This document shows positions 27,099-35,245 of a DNA stretch of 64,000 nt, one piece after another. The notes beneath the pieces were generated by a model, which saw only the letters and a list, made by a program, of their open reading frames with translations, made no database searches and had not been told where the DNA came from. This stretch comes from Pseudomonadota bacterium (GTDB taxonomy: Bacteria; Pseudomonadota; Gammaproteobacteria; Burkholderiales; JAJZQI01), in assembly GCA_021851875.1 (NCBI GenBank), contig JAJZQI010000002.1, forward strand, positions 1-64,000. Reading direction: 5' to 3'. Each line of letters begins with the position of its first letter. Positions within the stretch are counted from its first letter, which is position 1. Position numbers and translations under genes: made by a program.

Positions 27099-27841
27099 GT
27101 GTAGAAACTCTGTACGAGCGAACCGATCAAAAGATTCCAGCCATCCACCAGGACAAACAGCATCAGTTTGAACGGCAGGGAAATCATCACCGGCGACAAC
27201 ATCATCATACCCATCGACATCAGTACGGATGCGACCACCATGTCGATAATGATAAACGGAATAAAAATCACAAAACCAATTTGAAAAGCGGTTTTCAGTT
27301 CGCTGATCACATAAGCCGGCACCAGAACGCGCAGGGTGATGTCTTCCGGCCCCTTCGGCTGCGCGCTATTGGACAGCTTGATGAAAAGCGCCAGATCGTC
27401 TTGCCGGGTTTGTCGCAGCATGAACTGCTTGAATGGTTTCACGCCGGCATCGAGCGCCTGGGGCAAATCCATTTTGTTTTCCGCATAGGGCTGGTATGCG
27501 TCCACATAAGCCTTGTCAAAAACCGGCGACATGACGAAAAAGGTCAGAAACAGGGACAAGCCGACAATCACTTGATTGGGCGGAGACTGGGTCGTTCCCA
27601 GCGCCATGCGCAGGAGCGACAGCACGATAACGATGCGTGTGAAAGCCGTCATCATCAGCAGGATCGCCGGCAAAAAACCCAGCAAACTGAGGAAAATCAC
27701 CGTTTGCAGACTCAGCGAGTAGCTTTGCCCCCCACCCGGCAGCGGACTGCTGGTGAATCCGGGCAAACCGGCCTCGGCAAACGCCAAACCCGGCAACGCG
27801 AACAACAGGAAAAGAAACAGAACGCGCACGGCTCGCTTCAA
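27095..27841 (-). CDS. fliP: Flagellar export apparatus protein FliP (TTG start)
   Basis: A 248-residue protein. A cleavable signal (RAVRVLFLFLLFALPGLAFAE) precedes four membrane helices with family motifs FLPAILLMMTAFTRIVIVLSLLR, PPNQVIVGLSLFLTFFVM, and the C-terminal MGMMMLSPVMISLPFKLMLFVLVDGW. The start is a TTG at 27841, overlapping the fliO TGA stop (TTGA); AAAGGA lies about 9 bases upstream. No better ATG exists near the N terminus. It is the central subunit of the export gate. Confidence 0.95.
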   Translation of the reverse strand: MKRAVRVLFLFLLFALPGLAFAEAGLPGFTSSPLPGGGQSYSLSLQTVIFLSLLGFLPAILLMMTAFTRIVIVLSLLRMALGTTQSPPNQVIVGLSLFLTFFVMSPVFDKAYVDAYQPYAENKMDLPQALDAGVKPFKQFMLRQTRQDDLALFIKLSNSAQPKGPEDITLRVLVPAYVISELKTAFQIGFVIFIPFIIIDMVVASVLMSMGMMMLSPVMISLPFKLMLFVLVDGWNLLIGSLVQSFYT

Positions 27842-28272
27842 GGCTGCGTTCCTTTAGACGATGTGTTCAATGCTTTCTGCAGCCACGCGGAAAAAGCGGC
27901 CGCCTCGTTTTTTTTGTCCGCCATCGGCAGGTCAGCAGGCCGCGGCATGGTGTGCAGCGTATTGATTCCGGCAGCGCTCACCCCCAGCAGCAGCCAGGTT
28001 TCCCCCGCTTCAACCACCACAACGCGTTCCCTCGCCCCGACATGAAGGCCCCCCACCACCCTGAGGCCTCCGGCAGTCATGCCGCCCCCCTGGCCCGGCA
28101 GGAATTTTCGCGCCAGCCAGGCAAACAGGATGATAGCGGCAAGCACCAAAACCAGCGCCAATGCGACTTGCAACAGACTTACGGAAGGAGACTGGCCGAC
28201 AGCCTGGCCGGCTTGTGCTGCAGAGGAAAACAACAAGACGCTTCCGCTACCGGCGAAATACCGGCATTTCAT
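27838..28272 (-). CDS. fliO: Flagellar biosynthetic protein FliO
   Basis: A 144-residue protein. It has an N-terminal signal-like stretch ending SSAAQAG and one membrane helix (about 28-53, LLQVALALVLVLAAIILFAWLARKFL). The cytoplasmic FliO domain reads LRVVGGLHVGARERVVVVEAGETWLLLGVSAAGINTLH. FliO assists assembly of the FliP ring. Its ATG overlaps the fliN stop as ATGA and it overlaps fliP by 4 bases. Confidence 0.93.
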   Translation of the reverse strand: MKCRYFAGSGSVLLFSSAAQAGQAVGQSPSVSLLQVALALVLVLAAIILFAWLARKFLPGQGGGMTAGGLRVVGGLHVGARERVVVVEAGETWLLLGVSAAGINTLHTMPRPADLPMADKKNEAAAFSAWLQKALNTSSKGTQP

Positions 28273-28739
28273 TTTTGCAAACGCCGCAAGCGTTCGGAAG
28301 GGGTTATGATATCGGTCAGGCGGATACCGAACTTATCGTTCACCACGACCACCTCACCCTGAGCGATCAAACAACCGTTTACCAGAACGCTCATCGGCTC
28401 ACCCGCCAAGCCATCCAGCTCGACAACGGAACCCTGGGCAAGTTGCAGCAAGTTACGAATGGCAATCTTGGTGCGCCCGAGCTCAACGGTCAGATTGACG
28501 GGAATATCGAGCACCATTTCCAGATTTCCCGGCGGTGCTGCAATCTGTTCCTGCGTCAACGGCTGGAACAATTGACTGGCCGGCTTGACATCGGATTGAG
28601 CCGCCGCGTCGGATGCAGCCTGTTCGGCCAGTGCCGCACCCCAGTCATCTGCCGCAGAATCCCCGGCAGGCTCTGTCTGCTGCTCTGCCATGGCGGCAGC
28701 CCAGTCATCAGCACTGATTTTATCGTCTTCTTCAGCCAT
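28269..28739 (-). CDS. fliN: Flagellar motor switch protein FliN
   Basis: A 156-residue protein. The acidic, Ala-rich N-terminal part contains two similar DDWAAAMAEQ/DDWGAALAEQ segments. The C-terminal SPOA domain (~80-150) reads LDIPVNLTVELGRTKIAIRNLLQLAQGSVVELDGLAGEPM then VLVNGCLIAQGEVVVVNDKFGIRLTDI. It forms the C-ring base with FliM and FliG. ATG 28739, after AGGTG, overlaps the fliM stop by 8 bases. An upstream in-frame start adds three residues. Confidence 0.95.
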   Translation of the reverse strand: MAEEDDKISADDWAAAMAEQQTEPAGDSAADDWGAALAEQAASDAAAQSDVKPASQLFQPLTQEQIAAPPGNLEMVLDIPVNLTVELGRTKIAIRNLLQLAQGSVVELDGLAGEPMSVLVNGCLIAQGEVVVVNDKFGIRLTDIITPSERLRRLQK

Positions 28740-29736
28740 TCTTGGCACCTAACACGTTGCAGCTAGCCGCCTCACCCGCCAGAATCTTGTCGACTTTCAA
28801 GGCATACTGCCCGTTCAATACGCCATACTTGCACTCTAGTACAGGTACGCCGTCCACCTCGGCAATAATCGCTTCTGGCACGTCCAAGGATACCACATCA
28901 CCCACGTTAAGGTTGAGGATTTGCCGCAAGGTCACGGGCGCATGCGCCAGGTTGGCCACCAGATTCACTTCAGCCTGCTGCACCTGTGACTGCATCAGTT
29001 TGAGCCAGCGGTCGTCCACCTCGGCCCGGTCTGCCTGCATGCTGCTGTACAGAACATCGCGAATGGGTTCGATCATGGAATACGGCAGGCAGATATGGAA
29101 GTCGCCCCCGCCGGCACCCAATTCGATCGTAAAGGTGGCGGTCACAACCACCTCTGTCGGTGTGGCGATATTGGCAAACTGCGTATTCATTTCCGAACGC
29201 ACATATTCGAACTTGATCGGATGAATGGTTTCCCACGCCTTCTCATATTGCTCAAACGCAACATTAAGCAGGCCCATGATGATGCGCTGCTCGGTGGGCG
29301 AGAAATCGCGCCCTTCAACCCGCATGTGATAGCGGCCGTCGCCGCCGAACAGGTTGTCGATCACCAGAAACACAAAATTGGGATCGAACACGAACAGCCC
29401 GGTACCGCGTAGCGGGTTCACATGAATCAGGTTGAGGTTGGTCGGAACGACAAGATTGCGAACGAATTCGCTGTATTTTTGAACCTTGACGGGACTGACG
29501 GAAATTTCGGCGTTGCGGCGCATGTAATTGAACAAGCCGATACGGAACAAACGGGCAAAACGCTCGTTGATCAGTTCCAGCGTGGGCATACGCCCGCGCA
29601 CGATTCTTTCCTGTCGGCCGATGTCGTACGAACGTACGCCGGCCCCGGACTCATCGGCAGATGACTCTGCTTCTTCCCCGGTTACGCCGCGCAGTAACGC
29701 ATCGACTTCTTCTTGTGACAGGATGTCGTCAGCCAC
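28732..29736 (-). CDS. fliM: Flagellar motor switch protein FliM (GTG start)
   Basis: A 334-residue protein. The N-terminal CheY-P-binding segment DILSQEEVDALLRG (residues 4-17) is followed by a middle CheC-like domain (~45-230) and a C-terminal SPOA domain (~250-325, LNVGDVVSLDVPEAIIAEVDGVPVLECKYG). It couples phospho-CheY to motor reversal. The start is GTG at 29736 by homology of the N terminus. It lies 12 bases after fliL. Confidence 0.96.
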   Translation of the reverse strand: MADDILSQEEVDALLRGVTGEEAESSADESGAGVRSYDIGRQERIVRGRMPTLELINERFARLFRIGLFNYMRRNAEISVSPVKVQKYSEFVRNLVVPTNLNLIHVNPLRGTGLFVFDPNFVFLVIDNLFGGDGRYHMRVEGRDFSPTEQRIIMGLLNVAFEQYEKAWETIHPIKFEYVRSEMNTQFANIATPTEVVVTATFTIELGAGGGDFHICLPYSMIEPIRDVLYSSMQADRAEVDDRWLKLMQSQVQQAEVNLVANLAHAPVTLRQILNLNVGDVVSLDVPEAIIAEVDGVPVLECKYGVLNGQYALKVDKILAGEAASCNVLGAKNG

Positions 29737-29748
29737 TTCTCACCCGTA

Positions 29749-30255
29749 TTACTGAATAATAAAGGTACTGAACAATACCTTGCTTGTGCCTTCGGCTGGT
29801 TTCTTTGCTTCCAGCAGGCCGTTAACTTGCGCTTGAATCTGGTCGGCCAGCTTCTGTTTACCCTGAACCGTCACCAGCTCTTCCTGCGTTTTGCTGGACA
29901 ACAGTTCGATAATGGCGTTACGTATTTCGGGCATGCGCGCCTTGATTTTTTCGCTCACGGAAACATCTGCCACCTTCAGGGCAATTTCCGTTTGCAGATA
30001 ATTGCCGCCGCCACTCAGATTTACGGTAAACACCTCCAGCTTTTCATATACCGGCGGTTTTTCGTCATGTTTTTCTTCCGCCGCCTGCTCGGCATGCCCG
30101 GCAGGAGCATTGGAACTACGGGCCTGCCAGATAATGGCCCCCGCCACACCCAAAGCGATCACGACCAAAAGAATAAGGGCAATAATAATGATCTTTTTCA
30201 GCCCGCCCTTTTTTTCCCCCGGCTCTTCCACCGCTCCCCCGGCTTTTTTGGACAT
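29749..30255 (-). CDS. fliL: Flagellar basal body-associated protein FliL
   Basis: A 168-residue protein. A short Lys/Gly/Glu-rich cytoplasmic part precedes one membrane helix (about 22-44, IIIIALILLVVIALGVAGAIIW). The periplasmic FliL domain reads YEKLEVFTVNLSGGGNYLQTEIALKV and ENSL-like KTQEELVTVQGKQKLADQIQ. It supports the stator and rotor under load. ATG 30255 is used; the frame is open 18 more codons upstream without a ribosome site. It is the first gene of fliLMNOPQR, which has its own leader region. Confidence 0.92.
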   Translation of the reverse strand: MSKKAGGAVEEPGEKKGGLKKIIIIALILLVVIALGVAGAIIWQARSSNAPAGHAEQAAEEKHDEKPPVYEKLEVFTVNLSGGGNYLQTEIALKVADVSVSEKIKARMPEIRNAIIELLSSKTQEELVTVQGKQKLADQIQAQVNGLLEAKKPAEGTSKVLFSTFIIQ

Positions 30256-30445
30256 ACCTTTCCCCCGCAATTCGGACCAGCCTACATGTTTGAATTGTTT
30301 ATAACTCAAAAAAAACTATAAAACAAGCATTTTGAGTAAAGTGTTTATGTTGTTTACTCATATTCCGAGTTAATGAGTGAAATAATAAAGACTTTTTTTC
30401 TCATTGACGCAGGGCGCTTTAGGCGAAAAAAAGTGCCGCAAAACG
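30256..30445 (-). promoter_or_regulatory. AT-rich leader of the fliLMNOPQR operon with inverted repeat
   Basis: No gene. A perfect 8-bp inverted repeat TGAGTAAA (30333-30340) and TTTACTCA (30353-30360), with a 12-base spacer, lies about 80-105 bases upstream of the fliL start. The region is much richer in A and T than its surroundings and holds several related GAGTTA/GAGTAA words. It could be an operator or a promoter-linked structure. I cannot place a convincing sigma-28 or sigma-54 promoter in it. Confidence 0.5.
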
Positions 30446-30472
30446 CAAAAAACGCCCATAAACGGGCGTTTT
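30446..30472 (-). terminator. Rho-independent terminator after fliK
   Basis: AACGCCC (30451-30457) pairs with GGGCGTT (30464-30470). Read on the minus strand the hairpin is followed by a T run (A tract at 30447-30452 on the plus strand). It separates fliEFGHIJK from fliLMNOPQR. Confidence 0.8.
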
Positions 30473-30511
30473 CCAGAAGCAGCACCATGCCGCCATATAA
30501 TCAGACGAATA

Positions 30512-31609
30512 TCAAACGAACGTATCGACCATGCCGTTGTTCCACATTTTTGCCCGCACCACAGCCGCAGACGGACCGGCTGCGTCAATTGAATCCCCCC
30601 CCTCCACGCGCCCCGCCCCTGACGCGAATCGGCCGCCCGCAAATGCCGACTGATCTCGCTGAGCATCTTGCGAACTGACATTGACGTTGCCCAAACTGAT
30701 GCCGCTGTCGGCCAGCATTTCGCGCAATTTCGGAATGGCGTTTTCGATCGCGTCACGCACCGGCGCATGGGCGGACAGGAACACAGCGCTCGCCTCACCC
30801 TTATGGATATTCAGCTGAATTTCCAGCGGCCCGAGATTAGGGGGGTTAAGCTGCAGCTGGGCGACTTGATGTTGCTGGCCAGCCATCCAGATGACCCGCT
30901 GGCCGAGAGCGGCATTCCAGTCCGGCGACTGGACCGGCACGGCAATTTGCGCTACCGGCAGATTGCTCATCTGGACCGAATTCTGGACGCCGCCCGAATT
31001 TGCATTTACCGCCGCCGTCAAGGAAGTGCCGAATTGCGATGCCTGAGCAGCTGCACTGTCCGGCAAATTCGCCTGTAAAGCGGCAAGTTTTGCCGCCTTT
31101 TCGCCCTGTTCACCCACTGCCTCAAGCTGACTTGTCAGCGTGGCCGCAAGCGGCAAAACACCCACGGCAGAGGTTTTCGCATCAGCCGCGTTGGCATTCG
31201 CCGGCGTCACCGAGGAAGCCGTTAAAGCCATAATGGACTTGCCGTCAGCGATATTCGCCGTCGTACCTCCCGCCTGCGCCGGCTGCGCGGCCTGCTGCAG
31301 CATTGGCAAGGTCTGCAGCATCACCCCACCCGCCATTGCGGTTGGATCGAGCGCCGGATCAAGCGCTTGCCCAACCTCGTCCGGCAGGGCTTTATCCTTG
31401 CCGGCAGCCGCCCCGTCCTGCGCTGCAATACGGCCCAGAGCCGCCAACTTCAGGCCAGCAACCCCTTCGGACAGCAAATCCTTGAAGGCGGGAGCCTGCC
31501 CTTCCTGAGGCAGCGCGGCCGCATTTCCGGCGGTAGCGGAAACCACCTGAATGCTGCCTTTGCCTGCTGCCGGCTGGACGACTGCAACTACGGGAATATT
31601 GCCTGCCAT
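30512..31609 (-). CDS. fliK: Flagellar hook-length control protein FliK
   Basis: A 365-residue protein. A long Ala/Gln/Gly-rich, probably disordered N-terminal ruler region (~1-235) precedes the conserved hook-length domain (~240-325). That domain reads LGQRVIWMAGQQHQVAQLQLNPPNLGPLEIQLNIHKGEASAVFLSAHAPVRDAIENAIPKLREML, followed by GISLGNVNVSSQD. It measures hook length and switches export specificity through FlhB. ATG 31609 follows AGGAGG at ideal spacing. It is the last gene before the terminator. Confidence 0.93.
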   Translation of the reverse strand: MAGNIPVVAVVQPAAGKGSIQVVSATAGNAAALPQEGQAPAFKDLLSEGVAGLKLAALGRIAAQDGAAAGKDKALPDEVGQALDPALDPTAMAGGVMLQTLPMLQQAAQPAQAGGTTANIADGKSIMALTASSVTPANANAADAKTSAVGVLPLAATLTSQLEAVGEQGEKAAKLAALQANLPDSAAAQASQFGTSLTAAVNANSGGVQNSVQMSNLPVAQIAVPVQSPDWNAALGQRVIWMAGQQHQVAQLQLNPPNLGPLEIQLNIHKGEASAVFLSAHAPVRDAIENAIPKLREMLADSGISLGNVNVSSQDAQRDQSAFAGGRFASGAGRVEGGDSIDAAGPSAAVVRAKMWNNGMVDTFV

Positions 31610-31662
31610 GAATGACCTCCTGATGAATCTTTGCAGCAATCAAAGCAAAACTTGTGCCAACC

Positions 31663-32115
31663 TTAATGATCCTTCGGCTGATTCTGATGAAAGAATTTTC
31701 TTGCCCACTCATCCAGCTCTTTTTGTTCCAACCGGTTTTCTTTCACATTCAGCTGATGCCGGAAACGGTTTTGCAGCACCGTATAAGCCTGCAGCTGGCG
31801 GTCGGCCGCCTGCCAGACGGAATATTGCTCATGCCAGCGCTGTTTGTTACGCTCCACTTCATTTTCCTGCTGCTGTACCGCGGCAGCCAGTTTCGCCAAA
31901 AAAACCTGATAATCTCGCAGCAAAGAGACCGAAAATCCGCCCTTGGCGGAATGGTGCAGGCGATTGCGGTATTCCTCTTCATAACCCTGCAATTGGCGCA
32001 ACTTGCTCTCGGCCTGCTGCCACTGCGCCTTCATTTCCAGCAACGCGCGCGCTTCTTCTTCCAGCTTGCTGCTGGCAAGATCGAACAACACTTGCAACGG
32101 AAATGTCTGCGCCAT
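31663..32115 (-). CDS. fliJ: Flagellar export chaperone/stalk protein FliJ
   Basis: A 150-residue protein predicted to be almost entirely coiled coil (LEEEARALLEMKAQWQQAESKLRQLQGYEEEYRNRL and later QEN/ERNKQRW repeats). It has the FliJ-type N terminus PLQVLFDLA. FliJ forms the central stalk of the FliI ATPase ring and escorts export chaperones. ATG 32115 is used; five upstream codons are possible. It follows fliI by 85 bases. Confidence 0.9.
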   Translation of the reverse strand: MAQTFPLQVLFDLASSKLEEEARALLEMKAQWQQAESKLRQLQGYEEEYRNRLHHSAKGGFSVSLLRDYQVFLAKLAAAVQQQENEVERNKQRWHEQYSVWQAADRQLQAYTVLQNRFRHQLNVKENRLEQKELDEWARKFFHQNQPKDH

Positions 32116-32200
32116 TTGGTTTTCTTGCAATGAACGGAAATATTATGAGACTAGCCAGCAGGGCCTGGAAACGCAAGCATCGCCCCGCGCCCAAACAGCA

Positions 32201-33598
32201 CTACTGCAATACAATCGAAAGCAGATTACGGCTTTCCGCGTAGGTCGAGCTCTCCAGCATGTTCTGCGTGAGGAACGACTCCAGTTGCGGATAGCGGCTT
32301 ACGGCTTCATCCAGCACCGGATCGTTGCCTCGCTGGTAAGCGCCAACGGCAATCAGATCACGGCTGCGCTGATAGCGCGAGTACAATTGTTTGAAACGAC
32401 GGATCTCGCCCAGCTGCGTGGCCGTCACCAGGTCGGTCATCACGCGGCTGATCGACGCCTCAATGTCTATCGCGGGATAATGCCCCTGATCCGCCAGAAA
32501 ACGCGACAGAACAATATGCCCATCCAGAATGGCGCGCGCACTGTCGGCGATCGGGTCCTGCAGATCATCGCCCTCCGTCAGCACGGTGTAGAAGGCGGTA
32601 ATCGAACCGCCGGCCTCGCGTCCATTGCCGGCCCGTTCGACCAATTGCGGCAGTTTGGCGAACACCGACGGAGGATACCCCTTGGTGGCCGGCGGCTCAC
32701 CAATAGCCAGGGCAATCTCTCGCTGCGCCATGGCGTAGCGTGTCAGCGAATCCATGATCAGCAGGACATTGAGCCCGCGATCGCGGAAATACTCGGCTAT
32801 GGCGGTCGCATAGGACGCGCCGTGCAATCGCAGCAAAGGCGGCGTATCGGCCGGCGCGGCGACTACGACGGCCCGGGCCAGCCCCTCCGCCCCGAGAATA
32901 TTCTCGATAAAATCCTTCACTTCCCGGCCGCGCTCGCCGATCAGCCCGACCACAACCACGTCGGCCGTGGTGTAGCGCGCCATCATGCCGAGCAGCACGC
33001 TTTTACCCACCCCGCTGCCGGCAAACAATCCCATGCGCTGTCCGCGCCCCACGGTGAGCAGAGCGTTGATGGCCTTGACGCCCACATCCAGGACATCACG
33101 CACGGGAACACGTTCCAATGGATTGAAGGGACGACTTTGCAAAGGCGCTTTGTCGGGCAGGGGCGGCAGGGGCCGGCCATCGAGTGGGCGCCCGGCCCCG
33201 TCGATAACACGCCCCAGCAAAGCGTCGCCGACCGGAATCTGTTTGGCCCTATCACTCATCCGCTTGCGCGAAATAATGCCGCTGCCCAAGCTGGGCGGAA
33301 AAAGCGCCGGCGCCTCGGCGGCCACCACGCGCGCGCCGGGCGTCAAACCATAGACGTCGGTTGAGGGCATCAGGAATAGCTTATCGCCGGAAAAACCGAC
33401 CACTTCCGCCTCAACGGCATGCCCATCGGGCAAAGACACCAGGCAACCGCTGCCGACGGCCAAACGCAATCCCACCGCCTCCATGACCAGGCCGGCGACG
33501 CGGGTCAGGCGGCCGCAACTGGCTTGCCTGGGGGCGACAGAGATCGCTTCCGAGCAGTTATGCAGAAATGCGGCTATTTCCCCGAGAAAATCCGACAT
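32201..33598 (-). CDS. fliI: Flagellum-specific ATPase FliI
   Basis: A 465-residue AAA-type export ATPase related to the F1 beta subunit. Walker A is [16 protein letters not shown] and Walker B is [38 protein letters not shown]. Further motifs are [15 protein letters not shown] and DGHIVLSR. It energises unfolding and delivery of export substrates together with FliH and FliJ. ATG 33598 lies 2 bases after the fliH stop. Confidence 0.97.
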   Translation of the reverse strand: MSDFLGEIAAFLHNCSEAISVAPRQASCGRLTRVAGLVMEAVGLRLAVGSGCLVSLPDGHAVEAEVVGFSGDKLFLMPSTDVYGLTPGARVVAAEAPALFPPSLGSGIISRKRMSDRAKQIPVGDALLGRVIDGAGRPLDGRPLPPLPDKAPLQSRPFNPLERVPVRDVLDVGVKAINALLTVGRGQRMGLFAGSGVGKSVLLGMMARYTTADVVVVGLIGERGREVKDFIENILGAEGLARAVVVAAPADTPPLLRLHGASYATAIAEYFRDRGLNVLLIMDSLTRYAMAQREIALAIGEPPATKGYPPSVFAKLPQLVERAGNGREAGGSITAFYTVLTEGDDLQDPIADSARAILDGHIVLSRFLADQGHYPAIDIEASISRVMTDLVTATQLGEIRRFKQLYSRYQRSRDLIAVGAYQRGNDPVLDEAVSRYPQLESFLTQNMLESSTYAESRNLLSIVLQ

Positions 33599-33600
33599 GG

Positions 33601-34257
33601 CTATTCCAACCAGTCGCCATCGCGCCCCAAGGCCGTCAGCGCTTGCCTCCAGGCCGTCTGCAGGGTTGCGTCAATGTCCCCCTGGCTGCTTTCGATGCGG
33701 CAGCCGCCGGCATGCACCCCGGCATCTTCCTGAATGACATAACTGGCATGCGTCAATTCTTCCGGCAAAGCCTTTCTGACCAGTTCCGCGTCCGCGGGAT
33801 TGAGAATGATTCTGAACGGCTGGGTAGCCTGTCCCATGGTATCCAGCGCTTCGCGCACGCTATTGAGCACGATTTCGGGATGGACCTTGACCGTTTGTCG
33901 TACGATGTGTGCCGCCAGCTCGACCGACAGGGTCAACACGTCCTGCGCCAGGCTTTGCTGTAACTGCGACAGCTCGGCAGAAACCGCTTGCAGCATGACA
34001 TGCAGGCGCTGGCTTGCCTCTTCTCCCGCCCGATGGCCTTCGGCATAGCCCGCCTGATACCCTTCGTCACGCGCCTGCTGGTGAATCGCCTCGACCTCTT
34101 CCGCGGTCGGCAGGGAGACGGGCTGTTCGGCTGCGTCCAACGGCACTGCCGACTCGTCGGGGGCGTCAGACTGCGGCGCTTCTTCCCCGGCGAACGAACC
34201 CAACTCCCAGCGCTGATAAGCCGTGAGCTGTTCCTTGGGGATGACCCTATTCGACAA
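33601..34257 (-). CDS. fliH: Flagellar assembly protein FliH (TTG start)
   Basis: A 218-residue protein. The N terminus [21 protein letters not shown] is typical of FliH, followed by an acidic spacer and GxxxG-type repeats in [20 protein letters not shown] (~66-85). The C-terminal FliH domain reads [21 protein letters not shown] and [23 protein letters not shown]. It regulates the FliI ATPase and tethers it to the C-ring. The start is TTG at 34257 with GAGG six bases before it; it overlaps fliG by 11 bases. Confidence 0.92.
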   Translation of the reverse strand: MSNRVIPKEQLTAYQRWELGSFAGEEAPQSDAPDESAVPLDAAEQPVSLPTAEEVEAIHQQARDEGYQAGYAEGHRAGEEASQRLHVMLQAVSAELSQLQQSLAQDVLTLSVELAAHIVRQTVKVHPEIVLNSVREALDTMGQATQPFRIILNPADAELVRKALPEELTHASYVIQEDAGVHAGGCRIESSQGDIDATLQTAWRQALTALGRDGDWLE

Positions 34258-35245
34258 GACTTTCCTCTCCGCCCTTGCCGCCTAGAACGATCTGACCCTC
34301 TTCGGCCAGACGGCGCACGATCTTGAGAATCTCTTTCTGTTCAGCTTCCACCTCGGACAAGCGCACGGGCCCTTTGGCCTCAAGATCGTCACGCAGCATT
34401 TCCGCCGCACGTTGCGACATGTTCTTGAAAATCTTTTCGCGCAATTCCGGCGTTGTGCCCTTCATGGCCACAATCAGCGAATCAGACTGGACCTCACGCA
34501 ACAATAGCTGGATAGCGCGGTCGTCCAGATCCATCAAATTGTCAAAGACAAACATCTCGTCCTGAATTTTCTGCGCCAGGTCCGGATCGAAATCGCGTAC
34601 CCCGGCGATGACGGCGGCCTCATCCTGCGAACCGAAGAAATTGAGAATTTCGGCCGCCGCGCGCACCCCGCCCATGGCCGACTTCTTGATCTTGTCGCCG
34701 CCGGCCAGCACCTTGGTCAACACATCATTCAGCTCACGCAGCGCGGCGGGCTGAATCCCCTCCAGCGTGGATATGCGCAGAATGACGTCGGTACGCAGCC
34801 GCTCAGGGAAAAACCGGATGATGTCGCTGGCCTGATCGCGGTCCAGATGAACCAGAATAGTGGCGATAATCTGCGGGTGTTCATTGCGGATCAATTCCGC
34901 CACCGAGGCCGCGTCCATCCACTTCAGACTCTCAATGCCGCTGGTATCGCCGCCGTGCAGAATCCGTTCGATCAGGTTGGCCGCCTTGTCATTGCCCAAG
35001 GCCTTGGTGAGCACCGAACGGATGTACTCGTCCGACGAGCTGCCCAGCGAAGTCTTTTCCGACGCCTTGTGGCGGAACTCCGACAACACGCCGGAAATAT
35101 CCTCGCGCGTCACATTGCTGAGCGCAGCCATGGCCATGCCGAGCTTCTGCGCCTCCTTGGGGGACAAATACTTGAACACCTCCGCCGCCTCGTCTTCCCC
35201 CAGCGACAGAAGCAGTATTGCGCTTTTGGTCAGGCCATCCGGCAT
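34247..35245 (-). CDS. fliG: Flagellar motor switch protein FliG
   Basis: A 332-residue FliG. The N-terminal domain binds FliF (SAILLLSLGEDEAAEVFKYLSPKEAQKLGMAM), the middle domain has the EHPQIIATILVHLD motif, and the C-terminal torque domain reads FDNLMDLDDRAIQLLLREVQSDSLIVAMKG with conserved charged residues. ATG 35245 overlaps the fliF stop as TAATG; six upstream codons are possible but lie inside fliF. It transmits torque from the stators to the rotor. Confidence 0.96.
   Translation of the reverse strand: MPDGLTKSAILLLSLGEDEAAEVFKYLSPKEAQKLGMAMAALSNVTREDISGVLSEFRHKASEKTSLGSSSDEYIRSVLTKALGNDKAANLIERILHGGDTSGIESLKWMDAASVAELIRNEHPQIIATILVHLDRDQASDIIRFFPERLRTDVILRISTLEGIQPAALRELNDVLTKVLAGGDKIKKSAMGGVRAAAEILNFFGSQDEAAVIAGVRDFDPDLAQKIQDEMFVFDNLMDLDDRAIQLLLREVQSDSLIVAMKGTTPELREKIFKNMSQRAAEMLRDDLEAKGPVRLSEVEAEQKEILKIVRRLAEEGQIVLGGKGGEESLVE

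Noticed and set aside
30421-30445. GGCAC-like sequence on the minus strand before fliL, considered as a sigma-54 promoter
   Set aside because: The GG to GC distance is 11 bases instead of 10, and it overlaps the fliK terminator area.
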